Shown piece after piece: positions 9,167 to 18,501 of a DNA stretch of 64,000 nt. The stretch covers positions 1,736,001-1,800,000 of the forward strand of contig OY762279.1 of assembly GCA_963665455.1 (NCBI GenBank), read 5' to 3'. The DNA is from VXNE01 sp963665455 (GTDB lineage: Bacteria; Pseudomonadota; Gammaproteobacteria; Pseudomonadales; Azotimanducaceae). The first letter of the stretch is position 1; the number at the start of each line of letters is the position of its first letter. The notes under the pieces were generated by a model. That model ran no database searches and was not told where the DNA came from. It saw only the letters and a list, made by a program, of their open reading frames with translations. The position numbers were made by a program, and so were the translations under genes.

Positions 9167-9745
9167 GTGCACAGTCTGGCAACCGCCGTTTCTCTGCGCG
9201 GGGCAAGCCCCTCGCGCTCCCCGGCTGAAGGCTCGGCCCCGCCGTCGCGACGCAACGACTACGTGTCCGACAGCTATGCCGCTTACAGCCGCCAGCTGCG
9301 TACGTTCTTCCAGCGCACCGTCAGCGAGTCGGAGGCGGAGGATCTGCTACAGGAACTGTACGTTCGGCTGATTCGCCAGGTGGACCGGGCGCCGCCCACG
9401 AACTGCAAGGGATTCCTGTTCTCCGCGGCGGCGAACTTGTTGCGGGACCGCTGGCGTCGCCGCGCGGCCCGGCGGCTCGACCAGACGGACTCCCTGGACG
9501 GATTCGGCGATCTCAAGGACGCGGAAGAGCACGATCCCTCGCTCTGGACGGAACAGATCGAGCAACTTGAACAACTCGACGGGGCGTTGGCCCAGGTCAA
9601 CGACAAGGCGGCGAGCGCGTTCCTGTGCCATCGGGTCGAGGGGTGCTCCTACGCGGACATCGCCGGCCGGATGGGCGTCTCGGTGAGCATGGTCGAGAAG
9701 TACATTTCCAGCGTCTTGGCCGAACTGCGGAAGGCGCGTTTGTGA
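9167..9745 (+). CDS. ECF-type (FecI-like) RNA polymerase sigma factor
   Basis: 192 aa. I chose the GTG at 9167 because a strong purine run (GGGGGAGGGG, 9153-9162) sits just upstream; the ATG at 9128 would lie inside the operator dyad. Region 2 is seen in EAEDLLQELYVRLIRQV and the FLFSAAANLLRDRWRR segment, region 4 in the GCSYADIAGRMGVS helix-turn-helix. FecI-like factors normally pair with a membrane FecR anti-sigma factor, but none is adjacent. The next genes on the strand, a dipeptidase 53 bases on and then a GGT, may be its operon partners or targets. Confidence 0.85.
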   Translation: MHSLATAVSLRGASPSRSPAEGSAPPSRRNDYVSDSYAAYSRQLRTFFQRTVSESEAEDLLQELYVRLIRQVDRAPPTNCKGFLFSAAANLLRDRWRRRAARRLDQTDSLDGFGDLKDAEEHDPSLWTEQIEQLEQLDGALAQVNDKAASAFLCHRVEGCSYADIAGRMGVSVSMVEKYISSVLAELRKARL

Positions 9746-9798
9746 GGGCCGGCGTTCGGCCGGCATAGTCAAAGATTTCCAGCCTGAGGAGAGCCGAC

Positions 9799-10944
9799 GT
9801 GCCTGGAGACTACGAGTTGGGTCTGAGCGGGGAGCAGGAGCAGCGCGCCGCCGAATTGCACCGGACCAGCATCAGCATCGACATGTGCAGCATGGGGCCG
9901 GGCGGGCCCGCGCTCTATGACCGGTTGCCGAGCGACGTGGTCGAGGAGCGCCTGCCGCCGTCGATGAATCCGTGGCAGCGCTTTCTCGAGGGCATGGAAC
10001 TGCCTTACGCGCTGACCGCGGCGGGGGCGTCCGATGCGCTACAGGTCTTCTGCAAGGGCCACAGCGCGGCGAGCTTCGCCATGGGCGGGGTCAGCGAACG
10101 TTCGCTCGAACCCCTTGAGCGGCTGAACGAACAGGTCGAATCCGTGCCCTGGATGGATTTCGCCGGCACGGTCGCGGATTTCCGCGCGGCCCACGAGGCG
10201 GGGAACTACGTTACCTACGGTTTCGCCCAGCCCGGCTTGGAAGGCCTTCCCCGGGATTTGGGGCAGTTCGACCGGGCCAAGGCGCTCGGCACGCGCTCCG
10301 TCATGCTCACCTACAACCGGCAGGACTTCGTCGGCTCCGGCTGCACCGACCGGACCAATGCGGGCTTGAGCAACTACGGCATCGAGGTCGTCGAGAAGAT
10401 GAACGACATCGGGCTCATCGTCGACACCTCCCATTGCAGCCGGCAGACGACCCTCGATGCCTGCGCGTTCTCGAAAGCGCCCGTCACGGCCAACCACACG
10501 AGCGCCGAGGGCGTCTACATGCACGACCGGGCCAAGTCCGACGAAGAGCTCAGGGCGATCGCGGACACCGGCGGGCTGATCGGCGTCTACGCGGTGCCGT
10601 TCTTCCTGGCGCCGCCCGAGGCCAAGGCGACGGTGGACGTCATGCTCGATCACATCGACCATATCGTCGGCGTGGTCGGCTGGGAGCATGTGGGCATCGG
10701 CACCGACTGGCCCTTCATGCTCAGCCACGGGATTGCGGAAGAGACCATCGGCCAGAACACCGAGGAGTTGGGGTTCCGTGCCGAACACGGCATCACGATC
10801 CGGCAGAACCTCGTCGGCTACGACGATGCGCGGGACTTCGTCAACTTCACCCGGGGCCTGGTTGCGCGGGGATACCCGGACGAGGCCGTGCGGGGGATCC
10901 TCGGCGAGAACTTCCTGCGGGTGTTCGCGGAGGTATGCGGATGA
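9799..10944 (+). CDS. membrane dipeptidase-like protein (peptidase family M19)
   Basis: 381 aa from a GTG at 9799 with AGGAG seven bases upstream. The M19 fold is visible: the bridging Glu in GLEGLPRD, the His ligand in VDTSHCS, the second His in TANHTSAEG, then MHDRAKSDEEL and GIGTDWPF. The amino-terminal HxD zinc pair of renal dipeptidase is missing: the position reads SISIDMCSMG. M19 enzymes cleave dipeptides such as Cys-Gly at a binuclear zinc site. No signal peptide is seen. The stop overlaps the start region of the following GGT gene, which suggests translational coupling and a role in gamma-glutamyl peptide breakdown. Confidence 0.8.
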   Translation: MPGDYELGLSGEQEQRAAELHRTSISIDMCSMGPGGPALYDRLPSDVVEERLPPSMNPWQRFLEGMELPYALTAAGASDALQVFCKGHSAASFAMGGVSERSLEPLERLNEQVESVPWMDFAGTVADFRAAHEAGNYVTYGFAQPGLEGLPRDLGQFDRAKALGTRSVMLTYNRQDFVGSGCTDRTNAGLSNYGIEVVEKMNDIGLIVDTSHCSRQTTLDACAFSKAPVTANHTSAEGVYMHDRAKSDEELRAIADTGGLIGVYAVPFFLAPPEAKATVDVMLDHIDHIVGVVGWEHVGIGTDWPFMLSHGIAEETIGQNTEELGFRAEHGITIRQNLVGYDDARDFVNFTRGLVARGYPDEAVRGILGENFLRVFAEVCG

Positions 10945-12794
10945 TGCGTTCGGTGGCGGTCCGCGCCCTTCCCTTGCTGCTCCCGTTGCTGTTGGTGGCG
11001 TTGGTCGGCGGTTGTTCCGAGGAAGCGACAAAGCCCGAAGCGGCGGCTGGAGCAGAGTCCGAAACGCTTGGGGTCGATCTGTCCCCGGGCGGCTGGCCCG
11101 CCGGCGAATGGGAGAAGTACCTCGCGCTCGAGGACGTCGCGTTCCCCGGCAACCCCCTGGTCGAGGGCAGCCAAGGCGCGGTGACGGGCAGCTACCACGC
11201 CCTCGCCCAGCGGGCGGGACTGGAAGCCTTGCGTCAGGGCGGGTCGTCTGTCGATGCCGCCATGACCACTGCGCTCACCCAGGTGGCCCTGGGCGCTGGG
11301 GCGGTCATCAGCTACTTCGGCATCATGACGATGGTGCACTACGATGCCTCGACCGATGAGATCGTCTCGCTCAACGCGGGCTGGAACGCGGTGCTCGGCG
11401 AGGACGACCCGATGTCGATCCCCGGCACCATCGGCATGGGTTCGGAAGAGGAAATGTACGGCTCCGACGAACCGAGCGGGCGCACCGCGCTGGTGGGCGG
11501 CTTCATGAAGGCCTTGGAGGCGGCGCACGGCCGCTACGGGAAGCTCGACTTCAAGCACCTGTTCGCGCCGGCGATCCACATCGCCGAGGCGGGGATCCCG
11601 TTCAGTACCCGGCTGGTAAGCTTCCTCGAACCGCGCAAGCACACGCTGTCGCGACTACCGGAATCGAAGGCCCTGTTCACGAACGCGGACGGCGCGTGGA
11701 TCGAGGAAGGGCAGCCGTTCCGTCAGTCCGCACTCGCAGGCAGTCTGAAGGCGGTCGCCGAACAGGGCGCCGACTACATGTACACCGGCCCGTGGGCGGA
11801 GCGGGCGGTGGCGGCGGTGCAGGCGGACGGCGGCAGCATGTCGCTGGAGGATCTCGCGGCCTACGACGTGATGTGGGTTCCGGCGCTGGAGGCGAACGTG
11901 GGGGACTACCGGATTCACGCGAACGGTCTGCCGTCCTTCGGCGGCGTCAACATGATCGAGGCGCTGCATCTGGGCAAGGCGGCGGGCATCGAGTCCCTCG
12001 GCCATTGGTCGGAGAACGGCGAATCCCTGCGGCGCGCATCGAACCTGACCTTCAACATGATGCTGTCGATGGTGCCGACCGAGGTCCTGGAGCAGCTCTA
12101 CCCGGGGCTCGATCTCAGCCATGCGAGCCGCATCCGGCCGGAAACGGCGGCCGCCCTCTGGTCGCGCATGGAGGACGGCGCGATGCCGGCCCAGTACGCG
12201 GACACGCCGCCCTCACATTCGGACACCGTGGTCGCTGTCGACCAATGGGGCAACATGACCGCGGTGACCCACTCCATCAACTGCGTGGTGTGGGGCGCCA
12301 CGGGCATCATCGTCGACGGGATTTCCATCGGCGACCCCGCGGTCAACCAGAAGGCGGCGGTGGCGGCGGCCGGGCCCGGCGGGCGGGTGGCGGATCCGAT
12401 CGAGGTGGGCATCCTCACCCGGAACGGGCGTCCGGCGGTCGCGTTCGCCTCCATGGCCACGGGCCTGCACCAGCAGACGTTCCAGTCGCTGTTCAACACC
12501 ATTCACTTCGGCATGAACGTCAAGGAGGCGGTGGACGCCCCGGCGTTCTTCCTGCCCAAGCCCGTTCTCGATGCGTCGTCCGCCGAAGCCGTGCCCAAGT
12601 GGGTGGTGCGGGTGATGGAAGGGGAATTAGACGATGCGGTGCTCGAGGCCAGCGGCCTGCCGGTGGAACAGTTGCCCGCCGAGAAGCGCCGCTACACCCA
12701 GGGCCTCTGGGTGGGGATCAGCCGGGACGCGGAGACCGGCGACCTGATGGCCGCTGCCCACCCGTACACGAACGGGCGCGCGTTCGCGTACTGA
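10941..12794 (+). CDS. gamma-glutamyltransferase-family lipoprotein, second copy, with Ser at the predicted nucleophile position
   Basis: 617 aa from the ATG at 10941, with GGAGG at 10929-10933; ATGs at 10935 and 10944 are alternatives. It overlaps the dipeptidase stop. The signal ends in a lipobox LVGGC. Over its length it resembles the 1970-3772 protein (AGLEALRQGGSSVDAA, MSLEDLAAYD, HSDTVVAVDQWGN), so the two are paralogues. Aligned without gaps on VDQWGN, Ser427 occupies the position of the self-cleaving Thr of classical GGT. It probably hydrolyses gamma-glutamyl bonds in the periplasm, handing the remaining dipeptide to the neighbouring M19 enzyme; this coupling is inferred. It converges on the third GGT gene with 11 bases between stops. 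Confidence 0.8.
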   Translation: MMRSVAVRALPLLLPLLLVALVGGCSEEATKPEAAAGAESETLGVDLSPGGWPAGEWEKYLALEDVAFPGNPLVEGSQGAVTGSYHALAQRAGLEALRQGGSSVDAAMTTALTQVALGAGAVISYFGIMTMVHYDASTDEIVSLNAGWNAVLGEDDPMSIPGTIGMGSEEEMYGSDEPSGRTALVGGFMKALEAAHGRYGKLDFKHLFAPAIHIAEAGIPFSTRLVSFLEPRKHTLSRLPESKALFTNADGAWIEEGQPFRQSALAGSLKAVAEQGADYMYTGPWAERAVAAVQADGGSMSLEDLAAYDVMWVPALEANVGDYRIHANGLPSFGGVNMIEALHLGKAAGIESLGHWSENGESLRRASNLTFNMMLSMVPTEVLEQLYPGLDLSHASRIRPETAAALWSRMEDGAMPAQYADTPPSHSDTVVAVDQWGNMTAVTHSINCVVWGATGIIVDGISIGDPAVNQKAAVAAAGPGGRVADPIEVGILTRNGRPAVAFASMATGLHQQTFQSLFNTIHFGMNVKEAVDAPAFFLPKPVLDASSAEAVPKWVVRVMEGELDDAVLEASGLPVEQLPAEKRRYTQGLWVGISRDAETGDLMAAAHPYTNGRAFAY

Positions 12795-12805
12795 GCACTC
12801 GAGCC

Positions 12806-14461
12806 TCAGGCACCCTTGGCGAGACCCCGCCGCCGGGGATCCGCGACCCCCTCGATGATGCCGTCGGCCAGGCGCACGCCGTGAATGCTCCCCATGTTCG
12901 TGTCCTTCGGCGAGACTCGGTAGAGATCGTGCCCCTTGGCCGCTAGCCCGGTCAGCACCTCCTCGCTGAAGTCCCCTTCGATCTCGATGGCGGTCATGCC
13001 CGGATGCGGATGTCCGAACCGGGGCGCGGACACGGTGTCCGTTAGCGACATCTCGTATTCGACCGCGTTCGCCGCGCCCTGCAGCAGGCATTCCATGAGG
13101 GAACGGCTCGGCGTCGCCATGGCGAGCGCCGGCTTGCCGTCCCGGAACAGCCAGAGCTGGGTCGAGAATCCTTGGGGCATGTCGGTGAACTTGCGGATAA
13201 AGGTGGCGCGATTGAGGATGACGCCGCCGACGTTGACGCCCGTGCCGAATGGCTCCGACGAGCTCGAATGCGTGCCCGCCGCCACGTTGCCCGCCGCATC
13301 GACGATGGTGAGCGCGCAGGTTGCTGCCGAGAAGCCCCGGAACGGGCGCGGCATGCCGCTACGAATCGCCTCCAGTACCTCGGCGGCGTGCGTTTCCGAG
13401 ACCCACTCGGCCTGGTTTTCCGGGGTGATGTCCCGGCCGCGAATCCAGAGTTCCTGGGCGAGGCGCACCTGGGCGTGCAGCGCCTCGACGGATTCCGTGG
13501 GGTGGCCCATGCCCCCGAGGTCCGCGGCCTCGTAGACCCGCAGACCGAGCTGGAAGAGTGCCCCGGAGACGGGCGCCACCTCGAACCCGCGGTAAGGCGT
13601 ACCGCCCGCTTCACCCGGTTTCCAGGGCGGCGAGACCAGCGCCTGGTCGAAGTTCTGGAGGTCCTCGTAGGTAATGCCGCCGCCCCGGCGTTGCACTTCC
13701 GCCGCGAGCTCCCGCGCGAACGGCCCGGTGTAGAAGTAGTCGGGCCCTTCATCGCGCAACGCCTCGAGCGTCGCCGCGAGCGCCGGCTGCCTGAGCATGT
13801 CGCCGACGCCGAGCATGTAGCCGTTTCGGAACCAGGCGTCGCGGCCGGTGCCCGGGAAGCGTCCGATCATCTTGCGGGTCGCCTTCGCGTAGCCCCACAG
13901 CATGTGGTCGATGACGAAGCCCTCGCGCGCGAAGACGATGGCGGGTTCGAAGAGGTCCTCCCAGGGCAGCTTGCCCCAAGCCTCGTGGCAGACCTCGAGC
14001 CCGCGCACGAAGCCGGGCACCATGGCGCCCCACGCCGTCCAGGACTTGCGCTCGTCGTAGGGCTCCGTGGCGGGGGCACCGCTCGGAAAGGCGAAGAAGC
14101 CGCCGCCCTGCTTGAGTTGCCCGGTCTCCGCTTCCCAGAACGCCATGCCGAAGCCGCCGCCCAGCGTGGTCATGGTCGGTTCCAGTACGCACTGCGCGAC
14201 GGCCGCCGTCATGTACGCGTCGGCGGCCGTGCCGCCGCGTTCGAGCGCCCACAGCGCCGCCTCCGTGGCGTAGGGATGGTCGCTCGACGCCATGACGCGG
14301 CTGCCGGTGGCATGGACGTTCGCGAGATTGGCCTGGATTGGCTTGAGGTCCTCGCGGGCCAGGGCCGCCCAGTCGCGCTGGCCCCCGGCGGCGGCGCGGG
14401 GCGCGAACGCCAGGGCGGCCGATCCGGCCAGGGTGGAGATCAGCATGTCGCGGCGGTGCAT
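12806..14461 (-). CDS. ggt: gamma-glutamyltransferase (classical Thr nucleophile), exported
   Basis: 551 aa from the ATG at 14461 (MHRRDML), where an RR-containing signal with a hydrophobic stretch ends near AAAGG; this may be Tat-dependent. The open frame extends upstream without a plausible signal. YATEAALWALERGG, the TLGGGFGMAFW segment and ATCALTIVDAAGN mark the family. Thr381 (codon 13319-13321) is at the self-cleavage position, giving predicted subunits of about 380 and 171 residues. It is more distant from the other two GGT homologues in the window than they are from each other. It lies 71 bases downstream of a DUF819 permease gene and may be co-transcribed with it. Confidence 0.85.
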   Translation of the reverse strand: MHRRDMLISTLAGSAALAFAPRAAAGGQRDWAALAREDLKPIQANLANVHATGSRVMASSDHPYATEAALWALERGGTAADAYMTAAVAQCVLEPTMTTLGGGFGMAFWEAETGQLKQGGGFFAFPSGAPATEPYDERKSWTAWGAMVPGFVRGLEVCHEAWGKLPWEDLFEPAIVFAREGFVIDHMLWGYAKATRKMIGRFPGTGRDAWFRNGYMLGVGDMLRQPALAATLEALRDEGPDYFYTGPFARELAAEVQRRGGGITYEDLQNFDQALVSPPWKPGEAGGTPYRGFEVAPVSGALFQLGLRVYEAADLGGMGHPTESVEALHAQVRLAQELWIRGRDITPENQAEWVSETHAAEVLEAIRSGMPRPFRGFSAATCALTIVDAAGNVAAGTHSSSSEPFGTGVNVGGVILNRATFIRKFTDMPQGFSTQLWLFRDGKPALAMATPSRSLMECLLQGAANAVEYEMSLTDTVSAPRFGHPHPGMTAIEIEGDFSEEVLTGLAAKGHDLYRVSPKDTNMGSIHGVRLADGIIEGVADPRRRGLAKGA

Positions 14462-14532
14462 TTTGCGGCTCAGGCTCCGGTGGGGACGTTGCAGGCAAGG
14501 ACGCAATCCGGGAGCGGTAACCTCACATGGCC

Positions 14533-15660
14533 CTACCGCAACAGCTCGAACACGCCCGCGCCCAAGAAGTTGCCGATCAGGTAGCCGAAGACTCCGCAGA
14601 GGATGCCCGGCGTGACCAGTTCGTGCCACCCGGAGCGAGCTGCCAGCGCCGCGGCCGTCGGAGGACCGAGGACGCAGGCGTTGGAGGCGATGGCCAGCTC
14701 CCGGGCGCTGAAGCCGAACAGCCGGCCCACGCCGAAGGCGACGAGCGCATGCACGGCGATGATCACGAAGGCGAAGAGCATGAGCAGGGGCGCCTGGCGC
14801 AGCATGGATATCAGGTCGACGCCGGCGCCGAACACGCCGAAGAAGACATAGAGCAGGAGCATCCCCAGCGTGAAATCGCCCTTCAGGGCCTGCATCTGGC
14901 GGCGGGCCAGGTTGGCGGCGGCGATGGCGATCAGCGTGATCGCGAGGATCGCGAAACGGGGCTGCCCGGCGAGGGCCGCAAGCCCGGTGCCCACGGCGCA
15001 GACGGTGAGGCTCAACCCGAGCGCCAGCCCCATGTGGGTCAGGTCGGGCCCGTCGGCGGTCGCTTGCCGCTCCGGTTCGGCGGGCGGCGCCGCGGCGGGT
15101 GCGGAGGAGGCGTCCCAGCGGGTGAACCAGGCGAATGCGGGCATCGCCGAGAGCAGCATCAGGTAAGCCAGTCCTACGCTCGCCTCCGCCCCGAGGACCA
15201 CGGCGAATCGGGTCGGGTCCTCGAGCCCCACCACCTTCGAGACGGCCACGAAGTTCATCCCGCCCCCGGTATAGCCCCCGGTGATTGCCGCGGCGGCTTG
15301 GGCGGCCACGTCGCCCACGGGTACCAGGAAGAAAGCGGTGACGACACCAAGCACCGTGCCGCCAGCGGCGATGAGGAACGCGAAGAGCAGCCGTCCGGTC
15401 TCTGCGACGATGAGGCGCAGGTCCGCCTTGAACAGCAGCAGCGGGATGGACGCCATCACGAAGTACTCGGACACGAAGGCGTAGCTCGGCGCCTCCCTCG
15501 GGATCAGCCCCAGGTTGGAGAGGACGAGGGCCAGCAGGATGACCAGCACCGGAGCCGAGGCGCGGCTCGCCCAGGCGAAGCGTTCGGCCCAGCAGCAGAC
15601 GCCGACGATGGCGAAGAGCAGGGCCATGAGCCCGAGATGATTGTTGGGGTCAATCAGCAT
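14533..15660 (-). CDS. DUF819-family integral membrane permease
   Basis: 375 aa, almost entirely hydrophobic with around ten predicted membrane helices (for example PVLVILLALVLSNLGLIP and LLFAFLIAAGGTVLGVV). The GGYTGGGMNFVAVS motif, a Gly-rich re-entrant loop, is characteristic of DUF819 proteins, which are related to glutamate/bile-acid-type symporters. The substrate is unknown. Upstream of the third GGT gene on the same strand, it could import an amino acid released by that enzyme, but that is only suggested by position. The ATG at 15660 starts directly with the first helix region. Confidence 0.8.
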   Translation of the reverse strand: MLIDPNNHLGLMALLFAIVGVCCWAERFAWASRASAPVLVILLALVLSNLGLIPREAPSYAFVSEYFVMASIPLLLFKADLRLIVAETGRLLFAFLIAAGGTVLGVVTAFFLVPVGDVAAQAAAAITGGYTGGGMNFVAVSKVVGLEDPTRFAVVLGAEASVGLAYLMLLSAMPAFAWFTRWDASSAPAAAPPAEPERQATADGPDLTHMGLALGLSLTVCAVGTGLAALAGQPRFAILAITLIAIAAANLARRQMQALKGDFTLGMLLLYVFFGVFGAGVDLISMLRQAPLLMLFAFVIIAVHALVAFGVGRLFGFSARELAIASNACVLGPPTAAALAARSGWHELVTPGILCGVFGYLIGNFLGAGVFELLR

Positions 15661-15673
15661 GTGCGTCGGCGGC

Positions 15674-17137
15674 CTACGCGCGTCGATAGGCCACGGTGAC
15701 GTAGTGCAGGTCGGCCGCGCCCGTGGACAGGGGCGGAGCCACGGCGAACGCGAGGCCGAAAGCGCCCGGCCCGGCGGCCTTTACCTCGAAGTAGTTGCCG
15801 AGATAGAGCAGTACGTGGGGTCGAGGGCCTAGGGCGAGGTCGAATGGTTCCGACAACGCGGTCTCCGTCCAGGATGCACCGTCCAGCGACACCGCGAATC
15901 GCGCCCGGGTAGTGATGCTGCCGTCGCCGGCCACGTCGTCGCGGGCGTCGTACCAGAACACGCCAAGCGCTCCATCGGGCGCGGCGCCGATGGCTGCGTT
16001 CCAGGCCGGGCCATCGACCTCGGCCACTGTCGTCGGGGCGCTCCAGGACGCACCCCGATCGGGCGAGGTCACGACGGCCACCGTGCCCCGGTTGGTGGCC
16101 GGGTCGTACGTCGAAGCGACTTGGTGGAGCGTGCCGTCCGGGCCCAGGGACACCGGCATGTCGATGGCGAGCACCATCTCGTTTTCCGGGTGCATGAAGG
16201 CGGACGTGTTGGATTGCAGGGGCAAGGCGGTGGGTTCGCTCCAGCCGTCCTCGGAGCGGCGGCTGAAGGCCATGGCCGCCGTGGCCGGGTCTTCCCCGAG
16301 AAGGGCCACCGCCAGCAGTTCGCCGTCGTCGAAGTGCAAGAGGTCCAGCGCGCCCCGGGCCGCCATCACCAACTCGGGTTCGCTCCAAGAGGCGCCGCCG
16401 TCCACCGTCGAAGCGATATACACCGCCCCGTCGTCCAGATGGGATTCGGTGCCTTCGGGTTGGCTTGGGTTGCGGTGCACGTGCCAGGCGACATGGGCGA
16501 TGCCGGGGCGGGTGGGGTCCGTCGCGACCAAGGTCGTGTGCTGGTACTCGCCCAAGGGTGAGACGACGTGAGGCTCCGACCAAGAGCGGCCGAAATCCGC
16601 GGAAGTCGATACCGTCACGGCGCTGTTCATCCAGTACTCCCCGCCCACGACCAGTGGCTGTCCTTCGGGTAGGAAGTCGCCTTGGACCGATGCGAGATAT
16701 AGGCGCTCGTCTACGCCGGCGGCAAGGTCTTGGTCGCCGTAACTGTTGTAGGACGTCCCGGTGCAGGGCGACAGCCCCGGGGGCTCCGCTTCGCGCCAGG
16801 TCGCGCCGCCGTCTTCCGAAGCCGCAGTGGATATGGCCAATACCGGATCGCGCATGAAGGCGACCGCGACGCGTGCGGGATCGGTGTGGGATATCGCGAG
16901 ACGCGGGTCCGTCTCGGTGTCGTCCGGATAGGTGTAGCCGTCGCTCAGCTTTCCGCAGTCGCCGTCCAGCGGAGATACCCCCGTACCGATGCGGACGGGT
17001 TTACCGACGACCAGTCGGACGGTCTCCTGCGTGTCGACGCCCTCCGCCACGGCGTCTGCGGTCCGTTCGGGCCCCGTGCCGCAACCGGCCAGAAGTGCTC
17101 CCGCAAGGAGGCCGATACCGACAACCCGCGCGTTCAT
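15674..17137 (-). CDS. BNR/Asp-box repeat lipoprotein (sialidase-fold)
   Basis: 487 aa from the ATG at 17137, which gives a lipoprotein signal ending LLAGC; AAGGACAAGG lies just upstream. At least four Asp boxes (S-x-D-x-G-x-T/S-W) are visible: SEDGGATW, SADFGRSW, TVDGGASW and SPDRGASW. These mark a sialidase-type six-bladed propeller, but the arginine triad and the catalytic Tyr/Glu pair were not identified, so enzymatic sialidase activity should not be assumed. It is probably outer-membrane or periplasm anchored. It precedes the DUF819 gene by 13 bases and is divergent from the MetE-like gene. Confidence 0.75.
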   Translation of the reverse strand: MNARVVGIGLLAGALLAGCGTGPERTADAVAEGVDTQETVRLVVGKPVRIGTGVSPLDGDCGKLSDGYTYPDDTETDPRLAISHTDPARVAVAFMRDPVLAISTAASEDGGATWREAEPPGLSPCTGTSYNSYGDQDLAAGVDERLYLASVQGDFLPEGQPLVVGGEYWMNSAVTVSTSADFGRSWSEPHVVSPLGEYQHTTLVATDPTRPGIAHVAWHVHRNPSQPEGTESHLDDGAVYIASTVDGGASWSEPELVMAARGALDLLHFDDGELLAVALLGEDPATAAMAFSRRSEDGWSEPTALPLQSNTSAFMHPENEMVLAIDMPVSLGPDGTLHQVASTYDPATNRGTVAVVTSPDRGASWSAPTTVAEVDGPAWNAAIGAAPDGALGVFWYDARDDVAGDGSITTRARFAVSLDGASWTETALSEPFDLALGPRPHVLLYLGNYFEVKAAGPGAFGLAFAVAPPLSTGAADLHYVTVAYRRA

Positions 17138-17261
17138 TACCTTGTCCTTCGCAACGACGGCTTGGCCAATGACCCGGCCGCGCCAACAGAGGAAATCATA
17201 GGTTTTTTCGGCAATGATCGTATGATCGGCTCGCACCCCGGGTCCAAGGAGACCCTCGACC

Positions 17262-18464
17262 ATGCACTACAGCAACGATCGCATCCTGGTCACCCATGTC
17301 GGCAGCCTGCCGCGTTCCCCGGCCCTGCTCGACATGCTCGGACAGGCGGAAGCCGGCGAAGACGTCGACCGGGGCGCATTCCAGGCGGAGGTGCTCGATG
17401 GGCTCAGGGAGGTGGTGCGCGAGCAGGCGGCGGCGGGCATCGACATCGCCGGCGACGGCGAGTTGCCGCGCATCGGCTTCTCGTTCTACGCCAAGGACCG
17501 GATGACCGGGTTCGGCGGCGTCGCGCAGCGCGGGACCGTGACCGACTTCGCCAAGTTCCCTGGCTACGCGGAACTGGTGGTCAGCCGTTCCGCCGGACAG
17601 TCGACCGCCGGCAAGTCGGCGTCGGTGTGGCAGACCCCCGAATGCGTGGACGAGGTGCGCTACGACCCGGAACTGACCCAGGCGAAGGAGGAACTGAACC
17701 TCTTTGCGGATGCGCTCGCGGCGGAGCCGGAAGCGAGCGGCGGTTTCGCGGGGACGTTCGTCACCGCCGTCACGCCCGGGATCCTCGCGACCACGCTGCT
17801 GCGCAATCCGGACAACCCGGCCTACGCGCGGGACGAGGACTACGTCTTCGCCCTGGCCCGGGAACTCCGGCGGGAATACGAGTACATCGTCTCCTGCGGA
17901 CACATCCTGCAGCTCGATGCCCCGGACCTCGCCCTCGAGCGCCAGATCCTGTTCGTCGACCGGCCCCTCGCCGAGTTCCAGGCGCGCATGGAGGTGCACG
18001 TGGCGGCGTTGAACGAGGCCCTCGAGAACATTCCGAAGGGCCGGGTGCGCCTGCACGTCTGCTGGGGCAACTGGGACGGGCCGCACTGCGACGACGTGGA
18101 CCTCGAGTCGATCCTGCCCATCATCTACCAGGCCCGGGTGGGCGGACTGTCGCTCGCCTGCGCGAACCCGCGCCACGCCCACGAGGTGGACCTGTTCCGG
18201 GAGATGCCGCTGCCCGAGGACATGGTGATGTTCCCGGGCGTCATCGACGTCACCACCAACATGCTCGAGCACCCGGAGGTGGTGGCCAACCGCCTCTGCC
18301 ACTGGGTGGACGTGATCGGCGACCGGGAACGGGTGATCGCCAACACCGACTGCGGGTTCTCCACCTTCGCGGGCTACACCATGGTCGCGCCCGACGTGGT
18401 CTGGGCGAAGATGAGGGCCATGGCGGACGGCGCGGCGATCGCGACGGAACGGCTCTGGGGATGA
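17262..18464 (+). CDS. cobalamin-independent methionine synthase-like protein (MetE C-terminal domain only)
   Basis: 400 aa, about half of a full MetE and equal to its catalytic barrel alone. THVGSLPR at the N-terminus, HVCWGN at about residue 263 and NTDCGFS near the C-terminus supply the His/Cys/Cys zinc ligands of the family. Such single-domain proteins transfer methyl or related groups onto thiols; the methyl donor is not predictable. CCAAGGAG upstream of the ATG is a good ribosome site. The cupin gene follows after 37 bases, and the two probably form an operon. The 124-base divergent spacer carries a direct repeat of ATGATCG. Confidence 0.8.
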   Translation: MHYSNDRILVTHVGSLPRSPALLDMLGQAEAGEDVDRGAFQAEVLDGLREVVREQAAAGIDIAGDGELPRIGFSFYAKDRMTGFGGVAQRGTVTDFAKFPGYAELVVSRSAGQSTAGKSASVWQTPECVDEVRYDPELTQAKEELNLFADALAAEPEASGGFAGTFVTAVTPGILATTLLRNPDNPAYARDEDYVFALARELRREYEYIVSCGHILQLDAPDLALERQILFVDRPLAEFQARMEVHVAALNEALENIPKGRVRLHVCWGNWDGPHCDDVDLESILPIIYQARVGGLSLACANPRHAHEVDLFREMPLPEDMVMFPGVIDVTTNMLEHPEVVANRLCHWVDVIGDRERVIANTDCGFSTFAGYTMVAPDVVWAKMRAMADGAAIATERLWG

Positions 18465-18501
18465 GGCTCGGAGCCCGACAAACCGGGAGGAACGAAGCGA
18501 C

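Noticed and set aside
9747..9764. Hairpin-like GGCCGGC repeats after the sigma-factor gene
   Set aside because: Short, no T-run, and common by chance at this GC; not listed as a terminator.
17190..17261. Riboswitch before the MetE-like gene
   Set aside because: No cobalamin, SAM or methionine riboswitch elements could be recognised.
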